Shown here in pieces: positions 48,999 through 57,132 of a stretch of 64,000 nt of DNA; within the stretch, counting starts at the first letter, position 1, and every line of letters begins with the position of its first letter. Both the position numbers and the translations under genes were made by a program. The notes beneath the pieces are model-generated. The model was not told the origin of the DNA. It searched no databases and saw nothing but the letters and a program-made list of their open reading frames with translations. Where the stretch lies: the IMG/VR virus record IMGVR_UViG_3300030329_006602, positions 1-64,000 of that record. One strand, written 5' to 3'. This stretch comes from a virus.

Positions 48999-49544
48999 TT
49001 AAAATGGGCTTTGGAAGTCCTCTAGTGACGGATGCATGGTATCTTTATGGGATATAATTGGAGCCTCGCACGTTCCCCAATGGATATTTATGGTGGGGTC
49101 ATTCCACCTGATTCCTCCTTCGGATTCCTTGTTGTAGAGTGCAGAGCACTTGTATTGTACTATAGTGTTGTTTTCCAGCGTTAGAAAACCATGAGCAAAT
49201 CCATCGGGAATGTAGAGCATTTTTTTATTTTGGGCCGACAAAATATGGCTGGAGTATTCTCCATAAGTCTTTGAATCTTTTCTAATGTCCACCGCCACAT
49301 CTAATATTGACCCATGGATCGCTCTAACTAATTTAGCTTGAGAATAAGGAGGGGATTGGAAATGAAGCCCTCTTAATACCCCTTTTTGGGAGAGGGATTG
49401 ATTGTCTTGAAGGAAGTCGGCCGTAATTCCTAGGTCGTGGAATTTTTGCTTATTAAAGGATTCAAAAAAATATCCTCGAGAGTCCTCCAGGACATTGGGC
49501 TCAATTAGGGCTAGGTCTTCTATGTGAGTTTTAATTTTTTTCAT
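48999..49544 (-). CDS. rmlC: dTDP-4-dehydrorhamnose 3,5-epimerase family protein, 181 aa
   Basis: A cupin enzyme that epimerises 4-keto-6-deoxy sugars. Family motifs are present: EPNVLEDSRGYFFESFN near residue 14, FLQDNQSLSQKGVLRGLHFQ (catalytic His in LRGLHFQ), VDIRKDSKTYGEY, IPDGFAHGFLTLE near 130 and IRWNDPTINIHWG near 150. The length is standard. It overlaps the RfbH-type gene by 14 nt. Another cupin domain of a different kind lies in the 861-aa fusion. Confidence 0.93.
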   Translation of the reverse strand: MKKIKTHIEDLALIEPNVLEDSRGYFFESFNKQKFHDLGITADFLQDNQSLSQKGVLRGLHFQSPPYSQAKLVRAIHGSILDVAVDIRKDSKTYGEYSSHILSAQNKKMLYIPDGFAHGFLTLENNTIVQYKCSALYNKESEGGIRWNDPTINIHWGTCEAPIISHKDTMHPSLEDFQSPF

Positions 49545-50838
49545 GATTAGTAAAGAACTCTTGTATTTGTTTAATGATGTAGTCTATCATCTTTTTTGTC
49601 AAGGTGGGTGAGCACCCGAGGAAGAATACTTTGTCTAGTACGCGGTTGGAGTGGGGGTATTTAGTGTAATCGTCTAAATGTTTATAGGCGGGGTGAATGA
49701 GAATGTTTCCCGCGAAGTAATTTCGTGTTTGGATTTTACATTTTTCGAGGTGCGATACTAGTGCGTCTTTTATTTTTTTATTTTTACAAACTATGGGAAC
49801 CCCAAACCAACTGGTGTGCGCGGCAGGCAATTCATCAACGGTATTGACGTCAGCGAGAGGTTTAAGCGCCTTATCTATCGCTTGCTTGTTGGCCCTGCGC
49901 TTTTTATGAATTTCGCTAAATTTTTCCAGTTGAACGCAACCTAGTGCTCCCTGTAGGTCCAGGGGCTTTAGGTTGTATCCCATATTAGTGAAGATATATT
50001 TGTGGTCCACTATCCCTGAGTACTCCTCTAGCCACTTGTCAAACCTATTTCCGCATGTACCGCACGCAGATAAATTGGCCATTCCAACGCAATAACAATC
50101 CCTACCCCACCACGCCAAGCTTCTTGCGGTTTTAACTATGTGTGGGTTATTAGAGGAAACCATTCCTCCTTCTGCCGTGCATATATGATGTGCAGGATAA
50201 AAAGAGCATGAGGAAGCAATAACGTATTCATTTAGATATTTTCCTTCCCATTGAGATCCAAGTGAATCACAGTTATCAAGAATTAATTCTAGGTTGTATT
50301 TGTTTTTTAGATCTAAAAGCTTATTGAAGTCAGGGGGGTTTGCTAAGACAGGGGAGATGAATATAGCTTTGGTTTTTGGTGTTATTTTCTTTTCCACCTC
50401 CTCTAGATCAAAGTTTAAGGTTTTAAATTCAATATCCGCAAAGACAGGCTGTAGATTGTGTTGGTAAATCGGGGCGATGGTAGTAGGAAACCCCACTGGG
50501 GAAACTATAATCTCGTCCCCATCCCTCCAGTTCAGTACTTTTTTAATCGCCCCCACCATAACTAGATTGGCGGAACTGCCAGAGTTTACCATTACGGACT
50601 GCGCTTGCTTAAATTTTTTGGAGAATTGAATCTCAAATCTATGAACAGCCTCCCCAGAAGATAGCCACTTACCTGCGAGCACCGAATTTAAGATGGTCTC
50701 AACCTCACTTTCGTCCCAGTAGGGACCTGAGTAGTAAATGGGAGACCGTCCTGGAGTAAATTCCTTTTTATTGTGAAGGTAGGGGGGTGTTATCTCCGAG
50801 GTGAGTTGAGAAATAATTTTACTTAGCTGTTCTGACAT
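49531..50838 (-). CDS. RfbH/E1-type [2Fe-2S] PLP dehydratase, 435 aa
   Basis: E1 enzymes remove the C3 hydroxyl of a CDP-4-keto-6-deoxy sugar, leading to 3,6-dideoxyhexoses. The aminotransferase-fold protein has His in place of the PLP Lys (SFYPAHHICTAEGG near residue 213), the hallmark of E1. Cysteines follow C-X57-C-X-C-X8-C, almost identical to the published E1 cluster motif C-X57-C-X-C-X7-C. No E3 reductase gene is seen in the window. The product could be an abequose- or paratose-like sugar. The Fe-S carrier at 4.8 kb might load its cluster. Confidence 0.9.
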   Translation of the reverse strand: MSEQLSKIISQLTSEITPPYLHNKKEFTPGRSPIYYSGPYWDESEVETILNSVLAGKWLSSGEAVHRFEIQFSKKFKQAQSVMVNSGSSANLVMVGAIKKVLNWRDGDEIIVSPVGFPTTIAPIYQHNLQPVFADIEFKTLNFDLEEVEKKITPKTKAIFISPVLANPPDFNKLLDLKNKYNLELILDNCDSLGSQWEGKYLNEYVIASSCSFYPAHHICTAEGGMVSSNNPHIVKTARSLAWWGRDCYCVGMANLSACGTCGNRFDKWLEEYSGIVDHKYIFTNMGYNLKPLDLQGALGCVQLEKFSEIHKKRRANKQAIDKALKPLADVNTVDELPAAHTSWFGVPIVCKNKKIKDALVSHLEKCKIQTRNYFAGNILIHPAYKHLDDYTKYPHSNRVLDKVFFLGCSPTLTKKMIDYIIKQIQEFFTNHEKN

Positions 50839-50848
50839 AGGTCTCCTT

Positions 50849-51568
50849 TTAGAGGTCTCTTGTTAGGTGTTGGAGCGTTTGCCATTCGTAAAGGTAATGC
50901 CACTCGGGTGTAGGTGAGGTTAGTAACTCCTTAGTCTGCGACGCGCTGTGGATTCGGTTGACCGTAAGGATATCGGGTATTATGGCTGGGGCTCCAAAGG
51001 CGTGAAACATTCGGCAATAAAATTCGCAATCTAAGTAAAATTTTAGGGTGGGATTAAAGAGGTATGGCCCGTGTTTATTATTTAATGTTAAGGAGGAGGG
51101 ACAACTCAGGGTGTTTTTTCCCGCTTTCATTCCTTGGTGATCGTACTTGGGTGAATATGGCCTGATGAATGATTTTCCTCCATTTTCAGTATGGGTGCAG
51201 GCGTTAATTATCCAGGATTTATCACTAGTAAGATGGGGAGCTAAGAGCTCTAAGCTTTGGGGGCTATAAAAGAAATCATCCTGCAACAGGATTTTCGTGA
51301 ATTTTCCATTGGATAACTCTAGCACGTTGTTGAGGTTGGGCCCAATGGAGCCGTAGCTGGCTGTAAAAGCGGAGTACCGTAAGTCTATCTTTTTTTCCCA
51401 TTTGGAACAAAGGTTCTGGATGGATGTGTCTTTACTGTTGTCCGAAACAATTACATTGTAATCCGTGAAAGACTGTGCTTCTATTTTTTTAAGGCTAAAT
51501 TCCAGAAACTCGCTACCCATTCCGTTGAATTCATAAGTAGGGATCGCTATAGATATAAGAGGGTTCAT
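50849..51568 (-). CDS. GT2 family glycosyltransferase, 239 aa
   Basis: The N-terminal GT-A domain is standard: LISIAIPTYEF, FTDYNVIVSDNSKD and KILLQDDFFYSPQSLELL, where QDD holds the DXD position near residue 97. The region LYFNPTLKFYLDCEFYCRMFHAFG corresponds to the acceptor-side ED/CE segment. There is no membrane helix. It starts one base after the GT25 stop and precedes the RfbH-type gene by 10 nt. Donor unknown. Confidence 0.85.
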   Translation of the reverse strand: MNPLISIAIPTYEFNGMGSEFLEFSLKKIEAQSFTDYNVIVSDNSKDTSIQNLCSKWEKKIDLRYSAFTASYGSIGPNLNNVLELSNGKFTKILLQDDFFYSPQSLELLAPHLTSDKSWIINACTHTENGGKSFIRPYSPKYDHQGMKAGKNTLSCPSSLTLNNKHGPYLFNPTLKFYLDCEFYCRMFHAFGAPAIIPDILTVNRIHSASQTKELLTSPTPEWHYLYEWQTLQHLTRDL

Positions 51569-51569
51569 C

Positions 51570-52304
51570 TTATAGTCTCCAACTAGAGTCTGGAGTGGGG
51601 GGTTGGGGGGTTGGTTGGTAGATGCTCTGAATCAGGTAGTGACCCTGGTCTTTATTTATGCCGTAGGCAGTGGTTAAAGTGGGCTCTTTATTTACTTCTA
51701 CATGGGGATAAGAAGAAAGGGGTTCGTCGGTTCCTAGGGAACTAGATTGGTAGAAGGGGGGCTTGTCGAAAGCATAAATGTTAAAATAGCGATGGATTTC
51801 TGCATAACCTATATCGAGGTGATTTGCTATTTTCATCCAGTGTTCGGCTACTCGGGCGCACATGTCTACATAGTCTTGGCTAATGAAGAGCATTGCGTGG
51901 GTGCTGAGCATATTAAATATCCTTAATAAATTTTCGTTGATTTTTTGTAGGTGAACGAAGGGTCCCGATCTTCCATCTAGTCTGCCCCACGAGGAGTTTC
52001 CTAGGTAGACCGCATCTGCGTCGTCGGGGAATTCGATAATTGGTCGAAAGTTTTTTTCCGTAGCGTCGTCTTCTAAAATAATGAAGGGGGGAGTATTGTT
52101 TTCCATTAGGTGGAGGTGCGATGCTGCACACCCTTCTGCCGCCGCGGAATCGTGGGCAGTCATATTCGTTCCTTTTATCCCTTCGAAGCGTGAGTAGTTG
52201 GTGAAATTGAGTCGCGCCAGCATTTCCTCCATATTTTTGCGCTTGTCCGAGGCTGTCGCCATATTAATGTAATGGACAGGTATGTCTCTAAGATCTAATT
52301 TCAT
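51570..52304 (-). CDS. GT25-family glycosyltransferase (beta-1,4-galactosyltransferase-like), 244 aa
   Basis: GT25 includes bacterial LOS galactosyltransferases such as LgtB/LgtE. The start VHYINMATASDKRKNMEEML and GCAASHLHLMENN near residue 58 are family landmarks. FIILEDDA near 73 is the metal motif, and VYLGNSSWG and THAMLFISQDY follow. It overlaps the GT6 gene by 17 nt. In animals and Neisseria, beta-1,4-galactose is the acceptor to which blood-group fucose and Gal/GalNAc are added, making the order of genes here suggestive. Confidence 0.85.
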   Translation of the reverse strand: MKLDLRDIPVHYINMATASDKRKNMEEMLARLNFTNYSRFEGIKGTNMTAHDSAAAEGCAASHLHLMENNTPPFIILEDDATEKNFRPIIEFPDDADAVYLGNSSWGRLDGRSGPFVHLQKINENLLRIFNMLSTHAMLFISQDYVDMCARVAEHWMKIANHLDIGYAEIHRYFNIYAFDKPPFYQSSSLGTDEPLSSYPHVEVNKEPTLTTAYGINKDQGHYLIQSIYQPTPQPPTPDSSWRL

Positions 52305-52983
52305 GATGGTCTTTGTTTAATGCTAACAGTCGGCATTTGAAGGGGAGGGGGTGTCCCTCTCCAAAGCAGTATCCTGGATCGAGGGCTAGGGTGGGGGGAT
52401 TATCGATAAAATAGCGATTCATATGGCTCTCATCATGCCATAGAGCGATAATGTCGTTTTTAAAATCCGTGTCAATGTTGTCTGCGAGAACGCGGGCCAT
52501 TTTTAAATACTCACTCGCTGTACCTCCATTAAATCCTCCCGCCATGTAGTACGAGTAGGGAAAATCTTCATTCTCATGAATGCAGGCCAAGGATTCGGGT
52601 CGCGTTTCGGGGTCTCCTCTAGGTTTATATAAATAACAACCTGGATGAGCCGTACCCACTAAAGTGGAGAGAATTTCATCCCCTACTTTATCCTTAAAAA
52701 GCATGTCTGCATCACTATAGTAAAGGTAATCCATTTTGGATAGCTCCTCTTGGTAAGTGGTGAAAATCCTATATCTTCCCAGCGTCATCCAGGGCCATTC
52801 TTTGTGTTCTACTTTGAGTTTGACTACCTTTCTCTCGCTTTGGATTTCATCTTCTCTATCGGTAAAGAGGAAGTAAGTGACATCTTGGTCTTGGAGGAAA
52901 TGCTCGTCGGCGCTGCTGATTAGGTCTTGAGCAAACCTAATATATTTATTTGATGCAATAATTAAGAGTCCTACCTTATTCAT
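52288..52983 (-). CDS. GT6 family glycosyltransferase (ABO blood-group transferase family), 231 aa
   Basis: GT6 enzymes add alpha-1,3 Gal or GalNAc to galactose, often to Fuc-alpha-1,2-Gal. Signatures match the human A/B enzymes: YFLFTDRED, YYSDADMLFKDKVGDEIL with an intact DXD, GTAHPGCYL, a MAGGFNGG acceptor loop and IALWHDESHMNRYF, whose Glu is catalytic. Bacterial GT6 proteins mostly have NXN instead of DXD, so this one is of the metal-dependent type. There is no membrane anchor. The ATG at 52983 overlaps the GT11 stop as ATGA. The donor cannot be read safely, though a Gly in the specificity loop would suit GalNAc. Confidence 0.92.
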   Translation of the reverse strand: MNKVGLLIIASNKYIRFAQDLISSADEHFLQDQDVTYFLFTDREDEIQSERKVVKLKVEHKEWPWMTLGRYRIFTTYQEELSKMDYLYYSDADMLFKDKVGDEILSTLVGTAHPGCYLYKPRGDPETRPESLACIHENEDFPYSYYMAGGFNGGTASEYLKMARVLADNIDTDFKNDIIALWHDESHMNRYFIDNPPTLALDPGYCFGEGHPLPFKCRLLALNKDHHEIRS

Positions 52984-53948
52984 GCAATTTCCCACCCTTC
53001 AGGAATTAAATCATTTAGATAGTTTTGGGGATTTAGCGTCGACTTCTGCGCGTAACCTTCGCTAAACCAAAGCTTGGGGGCAATTACTCTTTTATTTTTA
53101 TTGGGGTTTAGCCATGCTCCCCACCAGCTAAACGACGAATTAGAAATCACGTGATCTTGACACCGAGACATTAAGATCATTTCCGTGAAATCGCTTTCTA
53201 GGTTAAGGTGCGCCCTTTTCTCGAAGTCTGGATGGGTTTGGTCCTTCTCTTCTTCGGTGTGCCCCCTTTCTGAAATGAAAGTGGCGTTGTCTAGAACGAG
53301 ATTATTTTTACACCAGTCTAGATCGTCTGAAAAAACTAAAACATGATCGGGCTTGAGGCGATCCAATGCACTTTGGTAGTAGTCTAGGGATTGTGTGGGG
53401 TGGGGATTATCAGGGTGTGATTCTTCTAACTTGACGTAATCCCCTCTTCTCACGTGCAAGGAGGCGTAGCGTTGGGCTTGGTCCAGTCTGTATTTGCTGT
53501 CTATGTAATCTGTGATGGTTTTTTTTGGTTGAAACAACTTGCGGATTACGGCTGTTGACCGCTGGAAATATTTTTCACTTTGAAAGTAGCCGTCAAGATT
53601 TATTAGTTGAGTCGGGTCTATTAAGGTATCTCGATCCAGGTGCTGTGGATAAATATTGGGCAGATGACCCCCTTTGGACTCCGCTAAGTTTAGTAGTTTT
53701 TGATTGTTAGGTAAATAGGTTTCTCCCGTTTCGGGGTTTATACCCTTCCATAAGGCGGAAATTATTTCATCATTCAAGGTTCTCCAGTTCTCTCCGTTGT
53801 GAAATAGTCTTGAAGGTGCGGTCCACACGCGAGGAAAAAGAACGTCGGTATTCAAGGAGTGGGATAGTCCTATGGCGGCAGCCGCTTGAAAAAGCTGATT
53901 TCCCAGGCGTCCGTTCCTTCCTATGTTGAGATTTGTTAGTACTGCCAT
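52980..53948 (-). CDS. GT11 alpha-1,2-fucosyltransferase, canonical, 322 aa
   Basis: All GT11 marks are intact: GRLGNQLFQAAAAIGL, HVRRGDYVKLEE near residue 147, and VISNSSFSWWGAWLNPNK near 270. The HxRRGDY motif binds GDP-fucose. The product is expected to be Fuc-alpha-1,2-Gal, the H antigen, which is the natural acceptor of GT6 enzymes. The GT6 gene follows with a 4-nt overlap. The next upstream gene ends 1 nt before. This is the best-preserved of the three GT11 genes in the window. Confidence 0.95.
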   Translation of the reverse strand: MAVLTNLNIGRNGRLGNQLFQAAAAIGLSHSLNTDVLFPRVWTAPSRLFHNGENWRTLNDEIISALWKGINPETGETYLPNNQKLLNLAESKGGHLPNIYPQHLDRDTLIDPTQLINLDGYFQSEKYFQRSTAVIRKLFQPKKTITDYIDSKYRLDQAQRYASLHVRRGDYVKLEESHPDNPHPTQSLDYYQSALDRLKPDHVLVFSDDLDWCKNNLVLDNATFISERGHTEEEKDQTHPDFEKRAHLNLESDFTEMILMSRCQDHVISNSSFSWWGAWLNPNKNKRVIAPKLWFSEGYAQKSTLNPQNYLNDLIPEGWEIA

Positions 53949-53949
53949 A

Positions 53950-54873
53950 TTATTTATTATATTTGTGCAGATAGGGCTGTTGAGCGTAGTAGGTTCTTAT
54001 GTGGTCCTGCCTCATTTTCATAAAATTAAGATAGAGTATTGTGTTGTTGATATATTCTATGTTCTCTATGGCTGAATCCGCCAGTCTTTCATGCTCTAGG
54101 TGATATACCGCCCCCTGGTCTAGGTGGGCCACTTTTGCCCCAAGAGCCTTAAATCTGAAGTAGCGTTCCTTGTCTTCGGGGCCCCACGAGATGAAGTTTT
54201 CGTTTTCCATTCCGAAGGCGCGGTATGCGTTGGTATTGATGAACTGACAATGCCCTGCGAAAGATTCATCGTTGGTTACTATGTCTATTAGTGTGGTGAT
54301 ATCGGCCCCTGTTTCTAATTTCTTTTTAAGGAGTTTTCTTATATCTTGGGTTATTTTCTTCTGTGAAAAGCCCAGCTCAAAGGGGTAGACCATGTCTAGG
54401 TTTTCTTCTCGTAATTTGGCGGCGGCCGTTATGTATGACTGTAGTGGAAGGAGGATGTCCGCGTCGTAATTTACTGTAATAGGCGTCTCTACCTTGGCTA
54501 GCATTTCATTGAGCATTCGCGTGCGGTGAAATGGTTTTGTCGAAAGATTTAATTTCTCCAACTCGGAGGCTTTATTGAACTGCCGCCATTGTTCTTGGTA
54601 GTTCATGTATTCCTCACTACCTTCTTTTACGTAGCCGCTTTCAAAGTAATAATTGACGCGCGGGTGATTTTGTATAGAATCGGGGACAAGGGGAACTTCT
54701 TCTAGCGGTGAGGTGGCGGTTTCTTTACTAAGCTGTCCCATTTCATGTATAATGAATTTGCAGTCAAAATTATTGGAGAGGTATCCGAAGCTTATTTCTA
54801 GATTATCTAGACGGTCCGCGCTTTCTATCTTAATCGGGATTATGAATGTAACGTCTTGAAGCTGATCGATCAT
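53950..54873 (-). CDS. GT-A glycosyltransferase with GT7-like C-terminus, 307 aa
   Basis: The N-terminal GT2-like half contains VTFIIPIKIES and TVNYDADILLPL near residue 135 with DAD. The C-terminal half shows GHCQFINTNAYRAFG and FISWGPEDKERYFRFKALG, the galactosyltransferase GT7-type W-G-x-ED signature, followed by VYHLEHER. This two-part layout occurs in chondroitin polymerase-like and beta-4-galactosyl transferases. It overlaps its upstream neighbour by 4 nt. It is probably a Gal or GalNAc transferase. Confidence 0.8.
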   Translation of the reverse strand: MIDQLQDVTFIIPIKIESADRLDNLEISFGYLSNNFDCKFIIHEMGQLSKETATSPLEEVPLVPDSIQNHPRVNYYFESGYVKEGSEEYMNYQEQWRQFNKASELEKLNLSTKPFHRTRMLNEMLAKVETPITVNYDADILLPLQSYITAAAKLREENLDMVYPFELGFSQKKITQDIRKLLKKKLETGADITTLIDIVTNDESFAGHCQFINTNAYRAFGMENENFISWGPEDKERYFRFKALGAKVAHLDQGAVYHLEHERLADSAIENIEYINNTILYLNFMKMRQDHIRTYYAQQPYLHKYNK

Positions 54874-55586
54874 GCTAGTTTATAGTCTCTCGATAGGATA
54901 TTAAACTCTTGGGAAAGTTTTTGCAATTTTAATTTATTCTGTTCCTCTGTAAGCGCAGGGGATTCGGGGATCCCCCAGTTTGACCCCCTTATAAAGTGAA
55001 ACATTTTAGTATCTAATATCTCGTGGAATCTATCGGTTCCTTGATGTCGGTGTTCTTGCTTTATTCCCCTTACTTCCCTTTGCCCTAGGCGCTCTATATG
55101 GTGGTGTAATTGTCCCCCCGTGTCCGTCGACTCTCCCTTGATATGGGTGGGGAGAAAATCCATCTGGGGTATTTTGTTTAAATCTATATTTATATATGCA
55201 GGGCACATGTAGGAGATTTTTCCTCTGTGTTGTAGTAGTCCTTCTAGTGCATAATTACTTTCTATGTGAAATTTTTTAAAGGGAATAACGTCGTGGTCTA
55301 GTATGAGGAGTCTATTGAATCCTCTTTTCTTTATCTCCCTAAAACCCTCGTTCAGGGCTGGAGCGTGGCTAAAGCTTCCGCAAGCATGTTGATAGTTTGT
55401 TTTGGCAAAGGTGGCTTGGTACTCCTGGGTAGTATGAAGGATTTCGTTACTAATGCTTGATTTCTCTGGAGGAGTGTTATCTATAATTAGAATTTCTACA
55501 GGATCGACACAGAGATTTTGTATGCGATTCAGTTGGTGTTCAATAAAGAAAGAGGTACTGTGGGTGACTATGACTACCGCATTCAT
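54870..55586 (-). CDS. GT2-like glycosyltransferase, 238 aa
   Basis: The start MNAVVIVTHSTSFFIEHQL at 55586 overlaps the epimerase stop as ATGA. A 17-residue extension further up is inside that gene. EILIIDNTPP, then CGSFSHAPALNEGF and LLILDHDVIPFKKF (HDV at the DXD position) mark the GT-A fold. SNWGIPESPAL near the end may contact the acceptor. The family is less clear than for its neighbours. Cytoplasmic, donor unknown. Confidence 0.7.
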   Translation of the reverse strand: MNAVVIVTHSTSFFIEHQLNRIQNLCVDPVEILIIDNTPPEKSSISNEILHTTQEYQATFAKTNYQHACGSFSHAPALNEGFREIKKRGFNRLLILDHDVIPFKKFHIESNYALEGLLQHRGKISYMCPAYINIDLNKIPQMDFLPTHIKGESTDTGGQLHHHIERLGQREVRGIKQEHRHQGTDRFHEILDTKMFHFIRGSNWGIPESPALTEEQNKLKLQKLSQEFNILSRDYKLA

Positions 55587-56476
55587 GTGGGTTTGTTTTC
55601 TTTTATCCAATCTAGAATATCTATCTGTGGACTCCACTTTAGGATCTTTTTTGCTTTGGAGATATCTGCCAAGGTAAATTTAGGCTCAATGCGGGGCTCT
55701 ATATATTTTCGTTTTTTGGAAACGAGATCGCAGAGGTCATTGAGAGAGTTATTGGTCCCCGACCCAATGTTGAAAAAGCTGTGTCCACTCGTGGAAACTG
55801 TAGCGGCCTGGAGGTTGGCTCGCGCCACATCTCTTACGTTTATAAAATCTCTGCTGTTGTTTCCGTCTCCCGTGAGAGTAGGTAATTCTCCAGCTACCAA
55901 CTGGCGAAACCAAATCCCCACCACGGGAACATATGCCCCCTGTAGAGGTTGACGCTCGCCATAAACATTAAAGTATCTCAATGATACGCTATTTAGTCCA
56001 TATAGTGTATGAAATAGGTCTAGATATTGCTCGCCAAACAATTTTTGTAACCCATATGGACTCAGGGGGTGGGGAGTCGCTCTTTCTGATATCTTTCTTG
56101 GGGGGACATCTCCGTAGATAGAGGAGGAGGAGCTGAAAATTACTTTCTTAACTTTCGCCTCTTTTGCCGCAAAGAATACATTGAGTGACCCCTTCGTGTT
56201 GATTTCATCTGAAGGGAGGGGGTTCTGGATGGAGGGTTCTACTCGCGGTAGTGCGGCTAAATGGAAAACATAGTCTACTCCCTTGAAGATATGCTCGACG
56301 CGCTTAAAGTTACGGATGTCCTCTATATAATATGTTGCGTCTCGATTCGCGTTCTCCTTGGATCCAGTAGAGAGGTCGTCTATTACTGAAACCTCATGAC
56401 CTTCTTCGACTAGGAGGTCAACTACGTTGCTTCCAATGAAACCGAGGCCTCCTGTTACTAGTGATTTTATTTTCAT
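55583..56476 (-). CDS. UDP-hexose 4-epimerase-like SDR protein, 297 aa
   Basis: The protein has VTGGLGFIGSNVVDLL, VIDDLSTGSKEN (typical of GalE/WbpP-like UDP-sugar epimerases), HLAALPRVEPSIQNP, FSSSSSIYGD and YGLQKLFGE, plus RYFNVYGERQ. Substrates of this group are UDP-Glc/Gal or UDP-GlcNAc/GalNAc. That would supply the donors for the GT25, GT7-like and GT6 enzymes encoded just downstream. It is slightly short at the C-terminus, ending in DWIKENKPT. It overlaps both neighbours by 4 nt. Confidence 0.88.
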   Translation of the reverse strand: MKIKSLVTGGLGFIGSNVVDLLVEEGHEVSVIDDLSTGSKENANRDATYYIEDIRNFKRVEHIFKGVDYVFHLAALPRVEPSIQNPLPSDEINTKGSLNVFFAAKEAKVKKVIFSSSSSIYGDVPPRKISERATPHPLSPYGLQKLFGEQYLDLFHTLYGLNSVSLRYFNVYGERQPLQGAYVPVVGIWFRQLVAGELPTLTGDGNNSRDFINVRDVARANLQAATVSTSGHSFFNIGSGTNNSLNDLCDLVSKKRKYIEPRIEPKFTLADISKAKKILKWSPQIDILDWIKENKPT

Positions 56477-57132
56477 TGGGACTTTTTAGGGATGCAGATT
56501 AATAATTTATCTTTTCTGGTTAAATTACTGAATAATTCATCTCCCCACGGCCACGAGGCGCGACCCTCCTCGGTTGCTTCCTCAGTTAAATGAAGATGAT
56601 AGGATGATAGGGCGTTATGCTGTTTAAAAATTTTTAAGAGTCGTGTTTCCGCGAAATCCTGATTTACGTCATCGACTATTATGGGATGATTAGGAACGGT
56701 ATGTGTGAGAATGGTGTGTAGTTCGTTTTCGATGATTTCCTCGAGGCTATACTCCTCCCCACCACTTCCTTCCCCACTGTGATGCGCGTCAAGAAAAAAT
56801 ACTGTGGGAGTAGTGATATTTTGAAGAATTTCAGGCAAAACTTCCTGGGATGGTCCGATGTGTAAGTCGATATCAGGCTCTTCCCATTCGGGGGCCTGTT
56901 CTTTAGCAGCGGTAATCTGGCTCGGTAGATACTGTGAGTTGTATGCTTGGCGGTCTTCCTGTAACTCTATAGAGTGGATTTTTTTAAAGTGGGTATGAAG
57001 GGAAAGAAGGAAGATAATGGTCCTAGCCTTATCGGTCCCTGTTTCCACAAAGATATCTGGGCTCAGCCCCTCTAAGAACTCATGGAGGTCTCCCTCTTTT
57101 TTGAATCCAAAATTTTTATAGGGTATGGTCAT
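56473..57132 (-). CDS. Methyltransferase-like protein, 219 aa
   Basis: The fold suggests a class I SAM enzyme: DIFVETGTDKARTIIFLLSL near residue 29, HSIELQEDRQAYN, and VFFLDAHHSGEGSGGEEYSLEEI near 112, with IIVDDVNQD later. The motif I is weaker (VETGT) than usual, so binding of SAM is likely but not proved. Related proteins occur in marine phage and bacterial sugar clusters. Four-base overlaps on both sides. Confidence 0.65.
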   Translation of the reverse strand: MTIPYKNFGFKKEGDLHEFLEGLSPDIFVETGTDKARTIIFLLSLHTHFKKIHSIELQEDRQAYNSQYLPSQITAAKEQAPEWEEPDIDLHIGPSQEVLPEILQNITTPTVFFLDAHHSGEGSGGEEYSLEEIIENELHTILTHTVPNHPIIVDDVNQDFAETRLLKIFKQHNALSSYHLHLTEEATEEGRASWPWGDELFSNLTRKDKLLICIPKKSQ

